From Mermis nigrescens (taxonomy: Eukaryota; Nematoda; Enoplea; Mermithida; Mermithidae), in assembly GCA_036768485.1 (NCBI GenBank), contig JAVLUZ010000020.1, forward strand, positions 1 through 64,000: a stretch of DNA of 64,000 bases, given 5' to 3'. The position numbers and the translations under genes were made by a program. Below, in pieces: positions 34,194-46,304 of the stretch (position 1 is the stretch's first letter; the number at the start of each line of letters is the position of its first letter). Under the pieces are notes generated by a model. The model was given only the letters and a program-made list of their open reading frames with translations. It ran no database searches and was not told where the DNA came from.

Positions 34194-35934
34194 CAGTGAT
34201 CGTACAGGGACCCCGACCCCGAAAAACCCCGGCCTAAACCCCGACCCTGACCCTGACCGGGGGCATGATTTTTTGAGTCAGGGTTGAACCTTTTTTCGAG
34301 GGTGAAATATAGCATTTTATTTGTTGGTACATTGAAGAATTGTATAAATAGCAAATAAATTCGGAACAAGGACGATTCATTCACCAACAAAATTAATATG
34401 TTAAACTTGACACTCGCAATATTTCATAAAAAGTACACCTGGTCGCCATGTTGTTAAGACGTACATACATGTTTGCATATTTTCCATTATGAAGTGCGCT
34501 GAAATTACTGCGGAATCACAGGCATAGCCGGGGGGAATGAAGGCACATGCTCCCTGGAATTTTTCAGAAATTATGTTGATTTTTCTGGCGCAATGTGTCC
34601 AGAACATTGAGTTTAAAAAGGCACAAACGTCAAAATTTTCAGCGCTTCGCGCTGAGTCATTATTATTTATTGTTATACAGATCCAATGAATTTAAAAGCT
34701 TGAATCTGTTAAAATAATCCAGCACTTCGCAGCACTTTAGTGATTTAATGCACTATTAGTTCATTGAATGAAACTGCACATGCTTGTTGAACATAATAGT
34801 AAAAGTGTGAAAATGTTTGCATACCAATTTATCTATTCTCTGCTTTGTTTATCTTTCGTTACAAGGACACATAATTCTATTTTAAATAAAAGGAAAGGCC
34901 AATATTTCTTGTGTTTTTGCGCATTTTCTGTTTTCTGAACTAGTTAATAAGAAGACCACAAATGGGCCTGAAAATGGTAAGAACAAAATTTTCATCGATG
35001 CATCTTTCAATGACTTATTGGTTGCGACCCGTTGCTGCGCTACATACTTAGCAGAGGTCGAAAAACGCATTTCAGCTCAGAAGTTTTGTGCAGTGTAGGT
35101 GTTCATCAATTTTAAGTTTTTTGGACTTAATTCAGAACCGAGATTTTGTCAATTTGCAAAAATTTTAACTTTACTTATTAAAAATTAGAGTGCTTTTTTA
35201 CAAAATTTTCGAGGTGTTCTGCTCTGGACCTCGCTGGTGGCGCTTGAGCACGTCACCCCAGACCCCCAGCCATACAATCTCGTTCTACATGTTGAAAAAG
35301 ATTTTTAAGAGGACAGAAAAGGTAAAAGGATTAGGAATTTTTAAAAATTTTTGCGCTTCGCGTCACAATTAGTGTATCTGTTCTGTATGATTTAAGCGGC
35401 ATAAATTGAGTTTAAAGAGTAAAAACGTCAAAATTTTCCTGCGCTTAGCACCGCCAATTATTGTCTAGGGCGGTAAAATATGACTGAATTTCTTGATGCT
35501 TTGCGCCACTTATGATTTCCGAACTGTTTGTCAATAAAAAGGCGCAAATTCTGCATGAAAATGGTAAAAATTTCTGAAAATTTTCGGCGCTTCGCGCTAT
35601 TGGCTCCTCTACAATCAGTGCGCCATAGAAAACCCTTGTGAAAAAACCGTGGAAGAATACGAAAAAGCGAGAGCGATTAGCGATTAAAATTGAAAGTAAT
35701 GCTAAATTGCTAAAACCATGCTCGAACTTGGAATGAAAATAAAATGTTGAACATAACCAGCTTTATTAGTATGCTCTACAAACAAGTGAAGGTATCGTTT
35801 TTATCCTTTCCAAATTGGTATGTAATCATGCAATGTTAATTGTTAATCTTCAACCCCAACCCCGAAAACCGAGGTTTTTCGTCCCCAACCCTGACCCCGA
35901 TCGGGGGTGAAAATCTAACCCTGTACGATCACTG
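34194..35934 (-). mobile_element. hAT-like CAGTGATCGTAC element inside array unit
   Basis: Second array copy, 1741 bp, flanked by ATGGTAGG on both sides. Confidence 0.9.
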
Positions 35935-36263
35935 ATGGTAGGTATTTCTAATTGTCGTTGGTTTGCCTTACGTAGGTATTGCAAAATCCTACATATGTAC
36001 CTACCTACATAAATACATATGTACGTGCATGTGTGCATAAATATTCTAATGCCATGTCAGTATGCGATTTCAGATAGCTAGGTAGAGGTTACCTACCTAT
36101 GTAGCAGGACAATAGGTACGTATAAAGGTACCTACACAGCTATAAAGTGTTTCATTTAGTCGAGGGTTTTTTGAAAAGTTTAAAGTGGCTACAAAAGTGT
36201 TTTATACTAATGCGAGAGCAAATATGTAGGTGTATTCAACAGAATATCGAGTTGCATTATGAT

Positions 36264-36533
36264 CACACCTGGGTGTGGGGAGGAGTTTGGGGGTATGCAC
36301 CCCCCAGAAACCAAAATACCCCCTCCCCCAGAAATCAAAATACCCCCCCCCAGAATTCAATTTCTGAAAAAATTTTTTTCGTTTTTTTCACAATTTTTTG
36401 ATGCCAATGGATAGTGCTTGATGAGAAACGTCGAAAAATGGTGTTTTTATCGCCATACCACCATTTTTAAGACCATTTTTTGACCTTCAAAAAATCTTGC
36501 GCTCCCCCCAGAATTTTATTCTGCCCATGTATG
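36264..36533 (+). mobile_element. MITE of the CACACCTGGGCG family in array unit
   Basis: Array copy within 3.02-kb unit 2, flanked by ATTATGAT; the central C run is longer than in the other units. Confidence 0.9.
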
Positions 36534-37216
36534 ATTATGATCTTTGATGCTGCTAAGAGGCAAGACTGCATCATATAGGTATCATATAGGCACTTTTGTA
36601 GCCTGGTTTATGTGGACTAAATTCAGCGGAAAAGCTTTCCAATAAACGAAACAGACTATACTTAATTCTGGTCATACAGATTCGGCGTGTGATATCTCAC
36701 GCTTTATGGTAGGTTGAAATTCTCTTTAACATTACTTGAATGTAAATAGTATTTTTCCAGCAGGTTCTAATTTTTCTACATAATATGTTTATCATTATTT
36801 ACTGTATTATTACATGATGTGTGTTCTTCACTTGCTAATTCTCTATTGCGTATACTGTATATAAGAGATAGCATTAGTATTATTCTTCTGATTTTTTATC
36901 CTAATTTTGGTATGGCGCATTGTGTGCACGTGAGTCAAAATTCTCTTTAACATTTACTTGAATGTAAATAGTATTTAACATTTACTCGAATTCTCTTTAA
37001 CATTTACTTGAATGTAAATATATAAATAGTATAAATAGTATTCGTGCTGGTAAACTCACGCTGCGCACACTGCGCCATAGCGAAATTGTGATCAAGATTC
37101 TGAAGAATGATACTAATGCTATCCGTTATATACAGTATAAGCAGTTAATATTTTTAGTTTGAAAGAGATTGCTAATCCTATCTTTTGTGCCTATGTAGTT
37201 TGAATTGTATGGTAGG

Positions 37217-38957
37217 CAGTGATCGTACGGGGACCCCGACCCCGAAAAACCCCGGCCTAAACCCCGACCCCGACCCCGACCGGGGGCATGATTTTTTGAG
37301 TCAGGGTTGAACCTTTTTTTGAGGGTGAAATATAGCATTTTATTTGTTGGTACATTGAAGAATTGTATAAATAGCAAATAAATTCGGAACAAGGACGATT
37401 CATTCACCAACAAAATTAATATGTTAAACTTGACACTCGCAATATTTCATAAAAAGTACACCTGGTCGCCATGTTGTTAAGACGTACATACATGTTTGCA
37501 TATTTTCCATTATGAAGTGCGCTGAAATTACTGCGGAATCACAGGCATAGCCGGGGGGAATGAAGGCACATGCTCCCTGGAATTTTTCAGAAATTATGTT
37601 GATTTTTCTGGCGCAATGTGTTCAGAACATTGAGTTTAAAAAGGCACAAACGTCAAAATTTTCAGCGCTTCGCGCTGAGTCATTATTATTTATTGTTATA
37701 CAGATCCAATGAATTTAAAAGCTTGAATCTGTTAAAATAATCCAGCACTTCGCAGCACTTTAGTGATTTAATGCACTATTAGTTCATTGAATGAAACTGC
37801 ACATGCTTGTTGAACATAATAGTAAAAGTGTGAAAATGTTTGCGTACCAATTTATCTATTCTCTGCTTTGTTTATCTTTCGTTACAAGGACACATAATTC
37901 TATTTTAAATAAAAGGAAAGGCCAATATTTCTTGTGTTTTTGCGCATTTTCTGTTTTCTGAACTAGTTAATAAGAAGACCACAAATGGGCCTGAAAATGG
38001 TAAGAACAAAATTTTCATCGATGCATCTTTCAATGACTTATTGGTTGCGACCCGTTGCTGCGCTACATACTTAGCAGAGGTCGAAAAACGCATTTCAGCT
38101 CAGAAGTTTTGTGCAGTGTAGGTGTTCATCAATTTTAAGTTTTTTGGACTTAATTCAGAACCGAGATTTTGTCAATTTGCAAAAATTTTAACTTTACTTA
38201 TTAAAAATTAGAGTGCTTTTTTACAAAATTTTCGAGGTGTTCTGCTCTGGACCTCGCTGGTGGCGCTTGAGCGCGTCACCCCAGACCCCCAGCCATACAA
38301 TCTCGTTCTACATGTTGAAAAAGATTTTTAAGAGGACAGAAAAGGTAAAAGGATTAGGAATTTTTAAAAATTTTTGGCGCTTCGCGTCACAATTAGTGTA
38401 TCTGTTCTGTATGATTTAAGCGGCATAAATTGAGTTTAAAGAGTAAAAACGTCAAAATTTTCCTGCGCTTAGCACCGCCAATTATTGTCTAGGGCGGTAA
38501 AATATGACTGAATTTCTTGATGCTTTGCGCCACTTATGATTTCCGAACTGTTTGTCAATAAAAAGGCGCAAATTCTGCATGAAAATGGTAAAAATTTCGA
38601 AAATTTTCGGCGCTTCGCGCTATTGGCTCCTCTACAATCAGTGCGCCATAGAAAACCCTTGTGAAAAAACCGTGGAAGAATACGAAAAAGCGAGAGCGAT
38701 TAGCGATTAAAATTGAAAGTAATGCTAAATTGCTAAAACCATGCTCGAACTTGGAATGAAAATAAAATGTTGAACATAACCAGCTTTATTAGTATGCTCT
38801 ACAAACAAGTGAAGGTATCGTTTTTATCCTTTCCAAATTGGTATGTAATCATGCAATGTTAATTGTTAATCTTCAACCCCAACCCCGAAAACCGAGGTTT
38901 TTCGTCCCCAACCCTGACCCCGATCGGGGGTGAAAATCTAACCCTGTACGATCACTG
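37217..38957 (-). mobile_element. hAT-like CAGTGATCGTAC element inside array unit
   Basis: Third array copy, 1741 bp, ATGGTAGG duplication. Confidence 0.9.
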
Positions 38958-39286
38958 ATGGTAGGTATTTCTAATTGTCGTTGGTTTGCCTTACGTAGGT
39001 ATTGCAAAATCCTACATATGTACCTACCTACATAAATACATATGTACGTGCATGTGTGCATAAATATTCTAATGCCATGTCAGTATGCGATTTCAGATAG
39101 CTAGGTAGAGGTTACCTACCTATGTAGCAGGACAATAGGTACGTATAAAGGTACCTACACAGCTATAAAGTGTTTCATTTAGTCGAGGGTTTTTTGAAAA
39201 GTTTAAAGTGGCTACAAAAGTGTTTTATACTAATGCGAGAGCAAATATGTAGGTGTATTCAACAGAATATCGAGTTGCATTATGAT

Positions 39287-39554
39287 CACACCTGGGTGTG
39301 GGGAGGAGTTTGGGGGTATGCACCCCCAGAAACCAAAATACCCCCTCCCCCAGAAATCAAAATACCCCCCCCCAGAATTCAATTTCTGAAAAAATTTTTT
39401 TCGTTTTTTTCACAATTTTTTGATGCCAATGGATAGTGCTTGATGAGAAACGTCGAAAAATGGTGTTTTTATCGCCATACCACCATTTTTAAGACCATTT
39501 TTGACCTTCAAAAAATCTTGCGCTCCCCCCAGAATTTTATTCTGCCCATGTATG
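39287..39554 (+). mobile_element. MITE of the CACACCTGGGCG family in array unit
   Basis: Array copy within 3.02-kb unit 3, flanked by ATTATGAT. Confidence 0.9.
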
Positions 39555-40237
39555 ATTATGATCTTTGATGCTGCTAAGAGGCAAGACTGCATCATATAGG
39601 TATCATATAGGCACTTTTGTAGCCTGGTTTATGTGGACTAAATTCAGCGGAAAAGCTTTCCAATAAACGAAACAGACTATACTTAATTCTGGTCATACAG
39701 ATTCGGCGTGTGATATCTCACGCTTTATGGTAGGTTGAAATTCTCTTTAACATTACTTGAATGTAAATAGTATTTTTCCAGCAGGTTCTAATTTTTCTAC
39801 ATAATATGTTTATCATTATTTACTGTATTATTACATGATGTGTGTTCTTCACTTGCTAATTCTCTATTGCGTATACTGTATATAAGAGATAGCATTAGTA
39901 TTATTCTTCTGATTTTTTATCCTAATTTTGGTATGGCGCATTGTGTGCACGTGAGTCAAAATTCTCTTTAACATTTACTTGAATGTAAATAGTATTTAAC
40001 ATTTACTCGAATTCTCTTTAACATTTACTTGAATGTAAATATATAAATAGTATAAATAGTATTTGTGCTGGTAAACTCACGCTGCGCACACTGCGCCATA
40101 GCGAAATTGTGATCAAGATTCTGAAGAATGATACTAATGCTATCCGTTATATACAGTATACGCAGTTGATATTTTTAGTTTGAAAGAGATTGCTAATCAT
40201 ATCTTTTGTGCCTATGTAGTTTGAATTGTATGGTAGG

Positions 40238-41985
40238 CAGTGATCGTACGGGGACCTTGACCCCGAAAAACCCCGGCCTAAACCCCAACCCTGACCTTGA
40301 CCGGGGGCATGATTTTTTGAGTCAGGGTTGAACCTTTTTTCGGGGGTGAAATATAGCATTTTATTTGTTGGTACATTGAAGAATTGTATAAATAGCAAAT
40401 AAATTCGGAACAAGGACGATTCATTCACCAACAAAATTAATATGTTAAACTTGACACTCGCGATATTTCATAAAAAGTACGCCTGGTCGCCATGTTGTTA
40501 AGACGTACATACATGTTTGCATATTTTCCATTATGAAGTGCGCTGAAATTACTGCGGAATCACAAGCATAACCGGGGGGAATGAAGGCACATGCCCCCCG
40601 GAATTTTTCAGAAATTATGTTGATTTTTCTGGCGCAATGTGTCCAGAACATTGAGTTTAAAAAGGCACAAACGTCAAAATTTTCAGCGCTTTCGCGCCGA
40701 GTCATTATTATTTATTGTTATACAGATCCAATGAATTTAAAAGCTTGAATCTGTTAAAATAATCCAGCACTTCGCAGCACTTTAGTGATTTAATGCACTA
40801 TTAGTTCATTGAATGAAACTGCACATGCTTGTTGAACATAATAGTAAAAGTGTGAAAATGTTTGCATACCAATTTATCTATTCTCTGCTTTGTTTATCTT
40901 TCGTTACAAGGACACATAATTCTATTTTAAATAAAAGGAAAGGCCAATATTTCTTGTGTTTTTGCGCATTTTCTGTTTTCTGAACTAGTTAATAAGAAGA
41001 CCACAAATGGGCCTGAAAATGGTAAGAACAAAATTTTCATCGATACATCTTTCAATGACTTATTGGTTGCGACCCGTTGCTGCGCTACATACTTAGCAGA
41101 GGTCGAAAAACGCATTTCAGCTCAGAAGTTTTGTGCAGTGTAGGTGTTCATCAATTTTAAGTTTTTTGGACTTAATTCAGAACCGAGATTTTGTCAATTT
41201 GCGAAAATTTTAACTTTACTTATTAAAAATTAGAGTGCTTTTTTACAAAATTTTTGGGTGTTCTGCTCTGGACCTCGCTGGTGGCGCTTGAGCACGTCAC
41301 CCCAGACTCCCAGCCATACAATCTTGTTCTACATGTTGAAAAAGATTTTTAAGAGGACAGAAAAGGTAAAAGGATTAGGAATTTTTAAAAATTTTTGGCG
41401 CTTCGCGTCACAATTAGTGTATCTGTTCTGTATGATTTAAGCGGCATAAATTGAGTTTAAAGAGTAAAAACGTCAAAATTTTCCTGCGCTTAGCACCGCC
41501 AATTATTGTCTAGGGCGGTAAAATATGACTGAATTTCTTGATGCTTTGCGCCACTTATGATTTCCAAACTGTTTGTCAATAAAAAGGCGCAAATTCTACA
41601 TGAAAATCGGTAAAAATTTCGAAAATTTCCGGCGCTTCGCGCTATTGGCTCCTCTACAATCAGTGCGCCATAGAAAACCCTTGTGAAAAAACCGTGGAAG
41701 AATACGAAAAAGCGAGAGCGATTAGTGATTAAAATTGAAAGTAATGCTAAATTGCTAAAACCATGCTCGAACTTGGAATGAAAATAAAATGTTGAACATA
41801 ACCAGCTTTATTAGTATGCTCTACAAACAAGTGAAGGTATCGTTTTTATCCTTTCCAAATTGGTATGTAATCATGCAATGTTAATTGTTAATCTTCAACC
41901 CCAACCCCGACCCCGAAAACCGAGGTTTTTCTTCCCCAACCCTGACCCCGATCGGGGGTGAAAATCTAACCCTGTACGATCACTG
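40238..41985 (-). mobile_element. hAT-like CAGTGATCGTAC element inside array unit
   Basis: Fourth array copy, 1748 bp, ATGGTAGG on both sides. The added length is mainly one more subterminal GACCCC repeat. Confidence 0.9.
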
Positions 41986-42314
41986 ATGGTAGGTATTTCT
42001 AATTGACGTTGGTTTGCCTTACGTAGGTATTGCAAAATCCTACATATGTACCTACCTACATAAATACATATGTACGTGCATGTGTGCATAAATATTCTAA
42101 TGCCATGTCAGTATGCGATTTCAGATAGCTAGGTAGAGGTTACCTACCTATGTAGCAGGACAATAGGCACGTATAAAGACACCTACGCAGCTATAAAGTG
42201 TTTCATTTAGTCGAGGGTTTTTTGAAAAGTTTAAAGTGGCTACAAAAGTGTTTTATACTAATGCGAGAGCGAATATGTAGGTATATTCAACAGAATATCG
42301 AGTTGCATTATGAT

Positions 42315-42584
42315 CACACCTGGGTGTGGGGAGGAGTTTGGGGGTATGCACCCCCCAGAAACCAAAATACCCCCTCCCCCAGAAATCAAAATACCCCCCC
42401 CAGAATTCAATTTCTGAAAAAAATTTTTTTTCGTTTTTTTCGCAATTTTTTGATGCCAATGGATAGTGCTTGATGAGAAACGTCGAAAAATGGTGTTTTT
42501 ATCGCCATACCACCATTTTTAAGACCATTTTTTGACCTTCAAAAAATCTTGCGCTCCCCCAGAATTTTCTTCTGCCCACGTATG
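42315..42584 (+). mobile_element. MITE of the CACACCTGGGCG family in array unit
   Basis: Last array copy, right end GCCCACGTATG, flanked by ATTATGAT. Confidence 0.9.
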
Positions 42585-43142
42585 ATTATGATCTTTGATG
42601 CTGCTAAGAGGCAAGACTGCATCATATAGGTATCATATAGGCACTTTTGTAGCCTGGTTTATGCGGACTAAATTCAGCGGAAAAGCTTTCCAATAAACGA
42701 AACAGACTATACTTAATTCTGGTCATACAGATTCGGCGTGTGATATCTCACGCTTTATGGTAGGTTGAAATTCTCTTTAACATTACTTGAATGTAAATAG
42801 TATTTTTCCAGCAGGTTCTAATTTTTCTACATAATATGTTTATCATTATTTACTGTATTATTACATGATGTGTGTTCTTCACTTGCTAATTCTCTATTGC
42901 GTATACTGTATATAAGAGATAACAATAGTATTACTCTTCTGATTTTTTGATCCTAATTTCGGTATGGCGCATTGTGCGCGCGTGAGTTAATCAACACGAA
43001 AGTACGGGGTTCAAAACTAACGGATGTGAAGCTTTTTAAGAATTTTAAATCTTGCAAATATTGGCCCCTAATGCACGCGTTATTGGTCAATATTGGCCTT
43101 TAACGAAAAATTCGGGGCCAACATTGGCCAATAAACAGTGCC

Positions 43143-43340
43143 CAATTGGCGCGGCGCGGCTTGAGGATTACAAATAAGTAAGAATTTAATCAATAAAACG
43201 CATTTTTAACATTACAAAAAGTTTCCACAAATGCCAACCAAGCCCAAAATTTTTTCCATTTCCCAAAATTTTGGTTGTCAAATAGACCAAAAAGTGGAAA
43301 AAGCGGTGTTTGCAAATGTCTATGAAACTGATAAAAACAA
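43143..43340 (+). repeat. Dispersed R repeat, continuation after the array
   Basis: CAATTGGCGCGGCGCGGCTT and the TTTTTCCATTTCCCAAAATT block continue the R copy interrupted at 27204. The order matches the uninterrupted copy at 22761-23165 read in reverse. Confidence 0.75.
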
Positions 43341-43784
43341 TTAGACGGTGTGTAAAGCTATGTATTTCTGCACTTCGTGATATTAAGTGAATAAATAAAC
43401 GAATGAATGAATGATTTACTACGGAAGCCCGAAACTTATTTGGATATAGTTATAACTTAACACTTAGGTCCTAGCTATGAACGAAATAAATTCTTAATGT
43501 TAAGATCTCTAAGTATAAAATTATATACAACTAACTAACTACAGTAAGTACAGTAAAAAGCTTAATATATGATAATCATTATGACTTGCTCTTTTAAGTT
43601 TTAAAAATTCTCCTAGATTTTCAGGATTCCACTGAATTCTCCTGACAGTTTAAAATTCTCCTACATTCTCCTGCATGTTTACAACTTCTCCTGAAAAGCC
43701 CATTCTCCTGCTCCTGCTCCTGAAAATTTTAGATTCTCCTGAATTCAGGAGAATTCTCCTGCACCTGGCAACCCTGACCCCGCC

Positions 43785-45300
43785 GCGGCTGAGTCGTGGC
43801 TCGCTAAAACACAATCCTACTACAGTACCTTAACGATGAACACGAAAATTTACGTCCCGGATAACTTGATAAACTTTTTATCTACTACTCAGTAAACCAT
43901 CAGTAAAACAGTACACAAAACCTTATAAAAAATGAAGCGTGCATAGTCTGTTTCATTTAACTTTGCGGTTTTCGTTCGAATTTTCTTGCAAGAATCAGGC
44001 TACAAAAGTGGCTTAAATGTTGATGAAGTAATGCTATTTAGCAGTGGTATGTGTCTCCGTATGACTCGATATAGTGTAGTTTAAAATGCTTTCGTAGCCA
44101 CTCTAAATTTTTTCATAAACTTCAAAGTTAAATGAGAACTATAGGTACCTATGAGTTTGTTTCTACCTATTGCTAAGGAAAGATCAGAAAAGACTGAAAA
44201 ACTTGATTGTTTATTGTTTTCAAGTCTTGGTAATTCAAATCGAATTCACTTTTTGGGTCATTCTATGTCAAGTGGTCCAATTTAATAAATCCTCCCTACT
44301 CGACCATCTCAGATCTTAATAAAATTTTGCGTGTAGGTATCTATTTCAAATTTTCGTGATTATATGACTACGATAGTTACACGCTACGAACTTTATACGA
44401 ACACTTCGCGATTAGTTCCCCAAGGCCAGCAGACGACATCGTTTTACTGTACTGGATTTACATAACTATTTGAGTATCCTTCCTTGCGATATGTTAGCTC
44501 GAGGTTATGCCTTCAATCCTCATCCTACCCTTACTTTTTAACTTAAAATTCTATTAGGTACTTGTCCGGTAAACCAGAGTTACGTATATGCTAACATCCG
44601 GGGCGGTCAGCAATATTAGGACCGAAGGAGTTGAAGCTGTAGGTCTACAAGGGTCAACGGGTTCAGAATCGTCCCAAGATTCGACGAACCTGACCAGCGC
44701 TAGGAGCAGTTTATGTACCTAAGTAAGTCCCGAAGGTATTACTAAGCCATGTCCGTATCTGTGTTGAATCAGTAGACACAGTGCGACTAGCGAAAGTTAT
44801 TACATTGGAGGTCCCCACTTCGAGGTTGCTAGCTACAACCAACCTGGTCAGTCATCTTAAACATTATTTTTCTACCCAAAAATCATTATTTTTGGCTATC
44901 TAAACATGTGTAACGTCTCATTCACCTCTGTTATTGTGTCGACCATGTCAGTGGCAGTGCGCATTTAAGTAAGCATTTGTGGCAAAACTTTTGTGTATCG
45001 TGGTAACTTCGCCAATATATCTTTTATTTCCGTTGACCCTCTGGCGACGACAACATCGAGGACGCTATTATTTTTCCATTTCCACCAACCCTCAGGCGAC
45101 GATTCCTCATCATTTTCCCTCAATGATATATTTTACCACATAGGTTTTTTGCCTACATTTGCTCTAAGCTCGCACGCAATATGCTGTTTACACTTAGTCT
45201 TATGCATATCTTTTCATTTCACGTTAGTTACATCTTACCTAGCATAGGCGAGTAGTATAAACGTGTTACCAAACATTACATTTGTGAACGTTTTCATACC
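43785..45300. other. No gene; upstream of gypsy copy A
   Basis: Non-coding DNA that may include the 5' LTR and leader of copy A. Without a matching 3' LTR the limits cannot be set. The 84-residue open frame at 44993-45247 has no recognisable domain and is probably leader sequence. Confidence 0.4.
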
Positions 45301-45305
45301 TAAAA

Positions 45306-46304
45306 ATGGCTAGTAAGAAAACTTTACGAATGTCTCCGGTGAAGAAAAAGCCTTTGACTCCTTCTAATTTGGTTCGCCAACAAAAAACTGGACTTGCTGA
45401 CTCTAATTCGAGTACGAATAATGACAAATTACCTCCGTCATTAAATAAATCGCACGCCTTGTCGCATTCTGATGATGATTCTATAATCGGTAATGATCAA
45501 ACGCCTATTAATCATTTTGCTATCACCGTCGGTGATAATCCGTCAAATGATACGATCATTAATAATAATCAAATTCTTACTGACATAAATAACCAGGAAA
45601 CTGGTTCCGAGTTGCGTAATTTAGCCTCCGATGTAGAGTGCAATAATGGCTTAAGCATAAATACCGAAAATAATTGCGCCGAGCCTATTGTTACTAATCA
45701 ACTTATTTTGCAAACTCTTCAATCCATGCATATGCAGTTTTTGGACCTTTCTTTGCGCGTAAATCAAGATAAACATGAAAATTCGGAAAAAATGCATAAA
45801 CTTCAAGCGGAATTAAGTAATCCACTTAAGCCGCAAATAGTTTCTAAATGCATCAAAATTAACCCATCTCAGAATTCGGGTTATATGGAACATTTAAGCA
45901 CAATTTTGCAGGCGTCCGCACCAATTTTGCAGACGTCATTATCTCGGCCATTGCTTTTGTTAAATCAAAATGCGGCTTCATTTGTGCCTAATTCATTAAA
46001 TTCGACTTTGCAGCCGTTGTTAAACCCTCCTCCGCTGCAATATTTTCCTTCTAATGTCGAATTACCGCCAACTAATTTCATTTTGAATCCTTCAAATGTC
46101 GAAATTTCGCCAAATACTTCTATTTTGCATTCTTCAAATATAGAAATTCCGCCACAAGAACTTAACTTGTCTGGCGCAAATATAGAACCTAATAATCCGC
46201 TAAATTCATCTACGCAATTACCCAAGTCACCCGCAAGGAGACGTCATGTAAAATTTTCTGACGAAAGTTCAAGTAGCTCTGATCGCCCGCATCACCATTG
46301 TTAA
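45306..46304 (+). pseudogene. gag: Gypsy copy A Gag, N-terminal part
   Basis: A 332-residue open frame beginning MASKKTLRMSPVKKKPLTPS, with a basic N terminus. Then come Asn/Ser/Asp-rich stretches, a possible helical segment around residues 135-175 (LILQTLQSMHMQFLDLSL), and a Pro/Asn/Leu-rich tail with four repeats of a 'P(S/T)N(V/I)E(I/L)(P/S)P' type around residues 245-290. It ends SSSSSDRPHHHC at a stop. No catalytic motif. Its position ahead of capsid-like and protease frames, and its composition, make it the matrix-side half of Gag. The downstream frame at 46531 is offset, so a frameshift near 46300 has split the gene, unless the halves were separately expressed. Confidence 0.65.

Larger units (their letters stand above)
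34194..37216 (+). repeat. 3.02-kb tandem unit 2
   Basis: 3023 bp, nearly identical to unit 1. Small differences include the Met-Leu-Phe frame region near 35190 and C-run lengths in the MITE. Confidence 0.9.
37217..40237 (+). repeat. 3.02-kb tandem unit 3
   Basis: 3021 bp, nearly identical to its neighbours. Its first insert end reads CAGTGATCGTACGGGG, a variant shared with unit 4 rather than units 1 and 2. Confidence 0.9.
27205..43142. repeat. Tandemly amplified TIR element (E array), 15.9 kb
   Basis: The left end GGCACTGATTATTGGCCAAT and the right end CCAATAAACAGTGCC are inverted, and matching continues inward for about 230 bp. CAATTGGCG flanks both sides (27196-27204 and 43143-43151), giving an 8-9 bp TSD. 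GGCCAATATTGGC-like motifs repeat inside each end. The interior is not one element but a head-to-tail array. Internal junctions (for example 28515-28640) join the inner part of the right TIR (CGCATTGTGTGCACGTGAGT) through a short AT-rich spacer to the inner part of the left TIR (GGTAAACTCACGCGCGCAC). There are two 2.38-kb units and four 3.02-kb units; no coding sequence. Confidence 0.8.
40238..43142 (+). repeat. 3.02-kb tandem unit 4 (terminal, ends in the E right TIR)
   Basis: Starts like the others and is the most divergent of the four (for example CACAAGCATAACC at about 40561, and an extra CCCGACCCCG block near 41905). Instead of the internal junction it continues at about 42980 into the complete right TIR, ending CAGTGCC at 43142. 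Confidence 0.85.
25892..43776. mobile_element. hAT-like element, TIR CAGTGTTGCCAGGT, enclosing the tandem array
   Basis: Left end CAGTGTTGCCAGGTCC, right end CACCTGGCAACCCTG; flanks ACCCCGCG (25884-25891) and ACCCCGCC (43777-43784), 7 of 8. Both subterminal regions are rich in a TTCTCCTG motif (about 25920-26000 and 43600-43770). CAGTGTTGCCAG is a common hAT terminus. Its span of 17.9 kb is due to the R repeat and the array inside; the element's own DNA is about 1.2 kb. It is non-autonomous as seen. Confidence 0.75.

Noticed and set aside
28708..42473. Repeated open frames (about 60-95 residues) in the tandem array as a multigene family
   Set aside because: They begin and end at variable points, run through TIR and MITE sequence, and have no domains. 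Their apparent conservation reflects recent duplication of the whole unit.
31176..43142. CRISPR or bacterial-type repeat array
   Set aside because: Units are 2.4-3.0 kb, with transposon ends and eukaryotic retroelements nearby; there is no short repeat and spacer pattern.
44993..45247. 84-residue frame as an extra gene upstream of gypsy Gag
   Set aside because: No recognisable motif, absent context, and lies where the leader of the retrotransposon is expected.
45965..46225. Minus-strand frame of 86 residues opposite Gag
   Set aside because: Antisense shadow of the repetitive Pro/Asn-rich Gag region.
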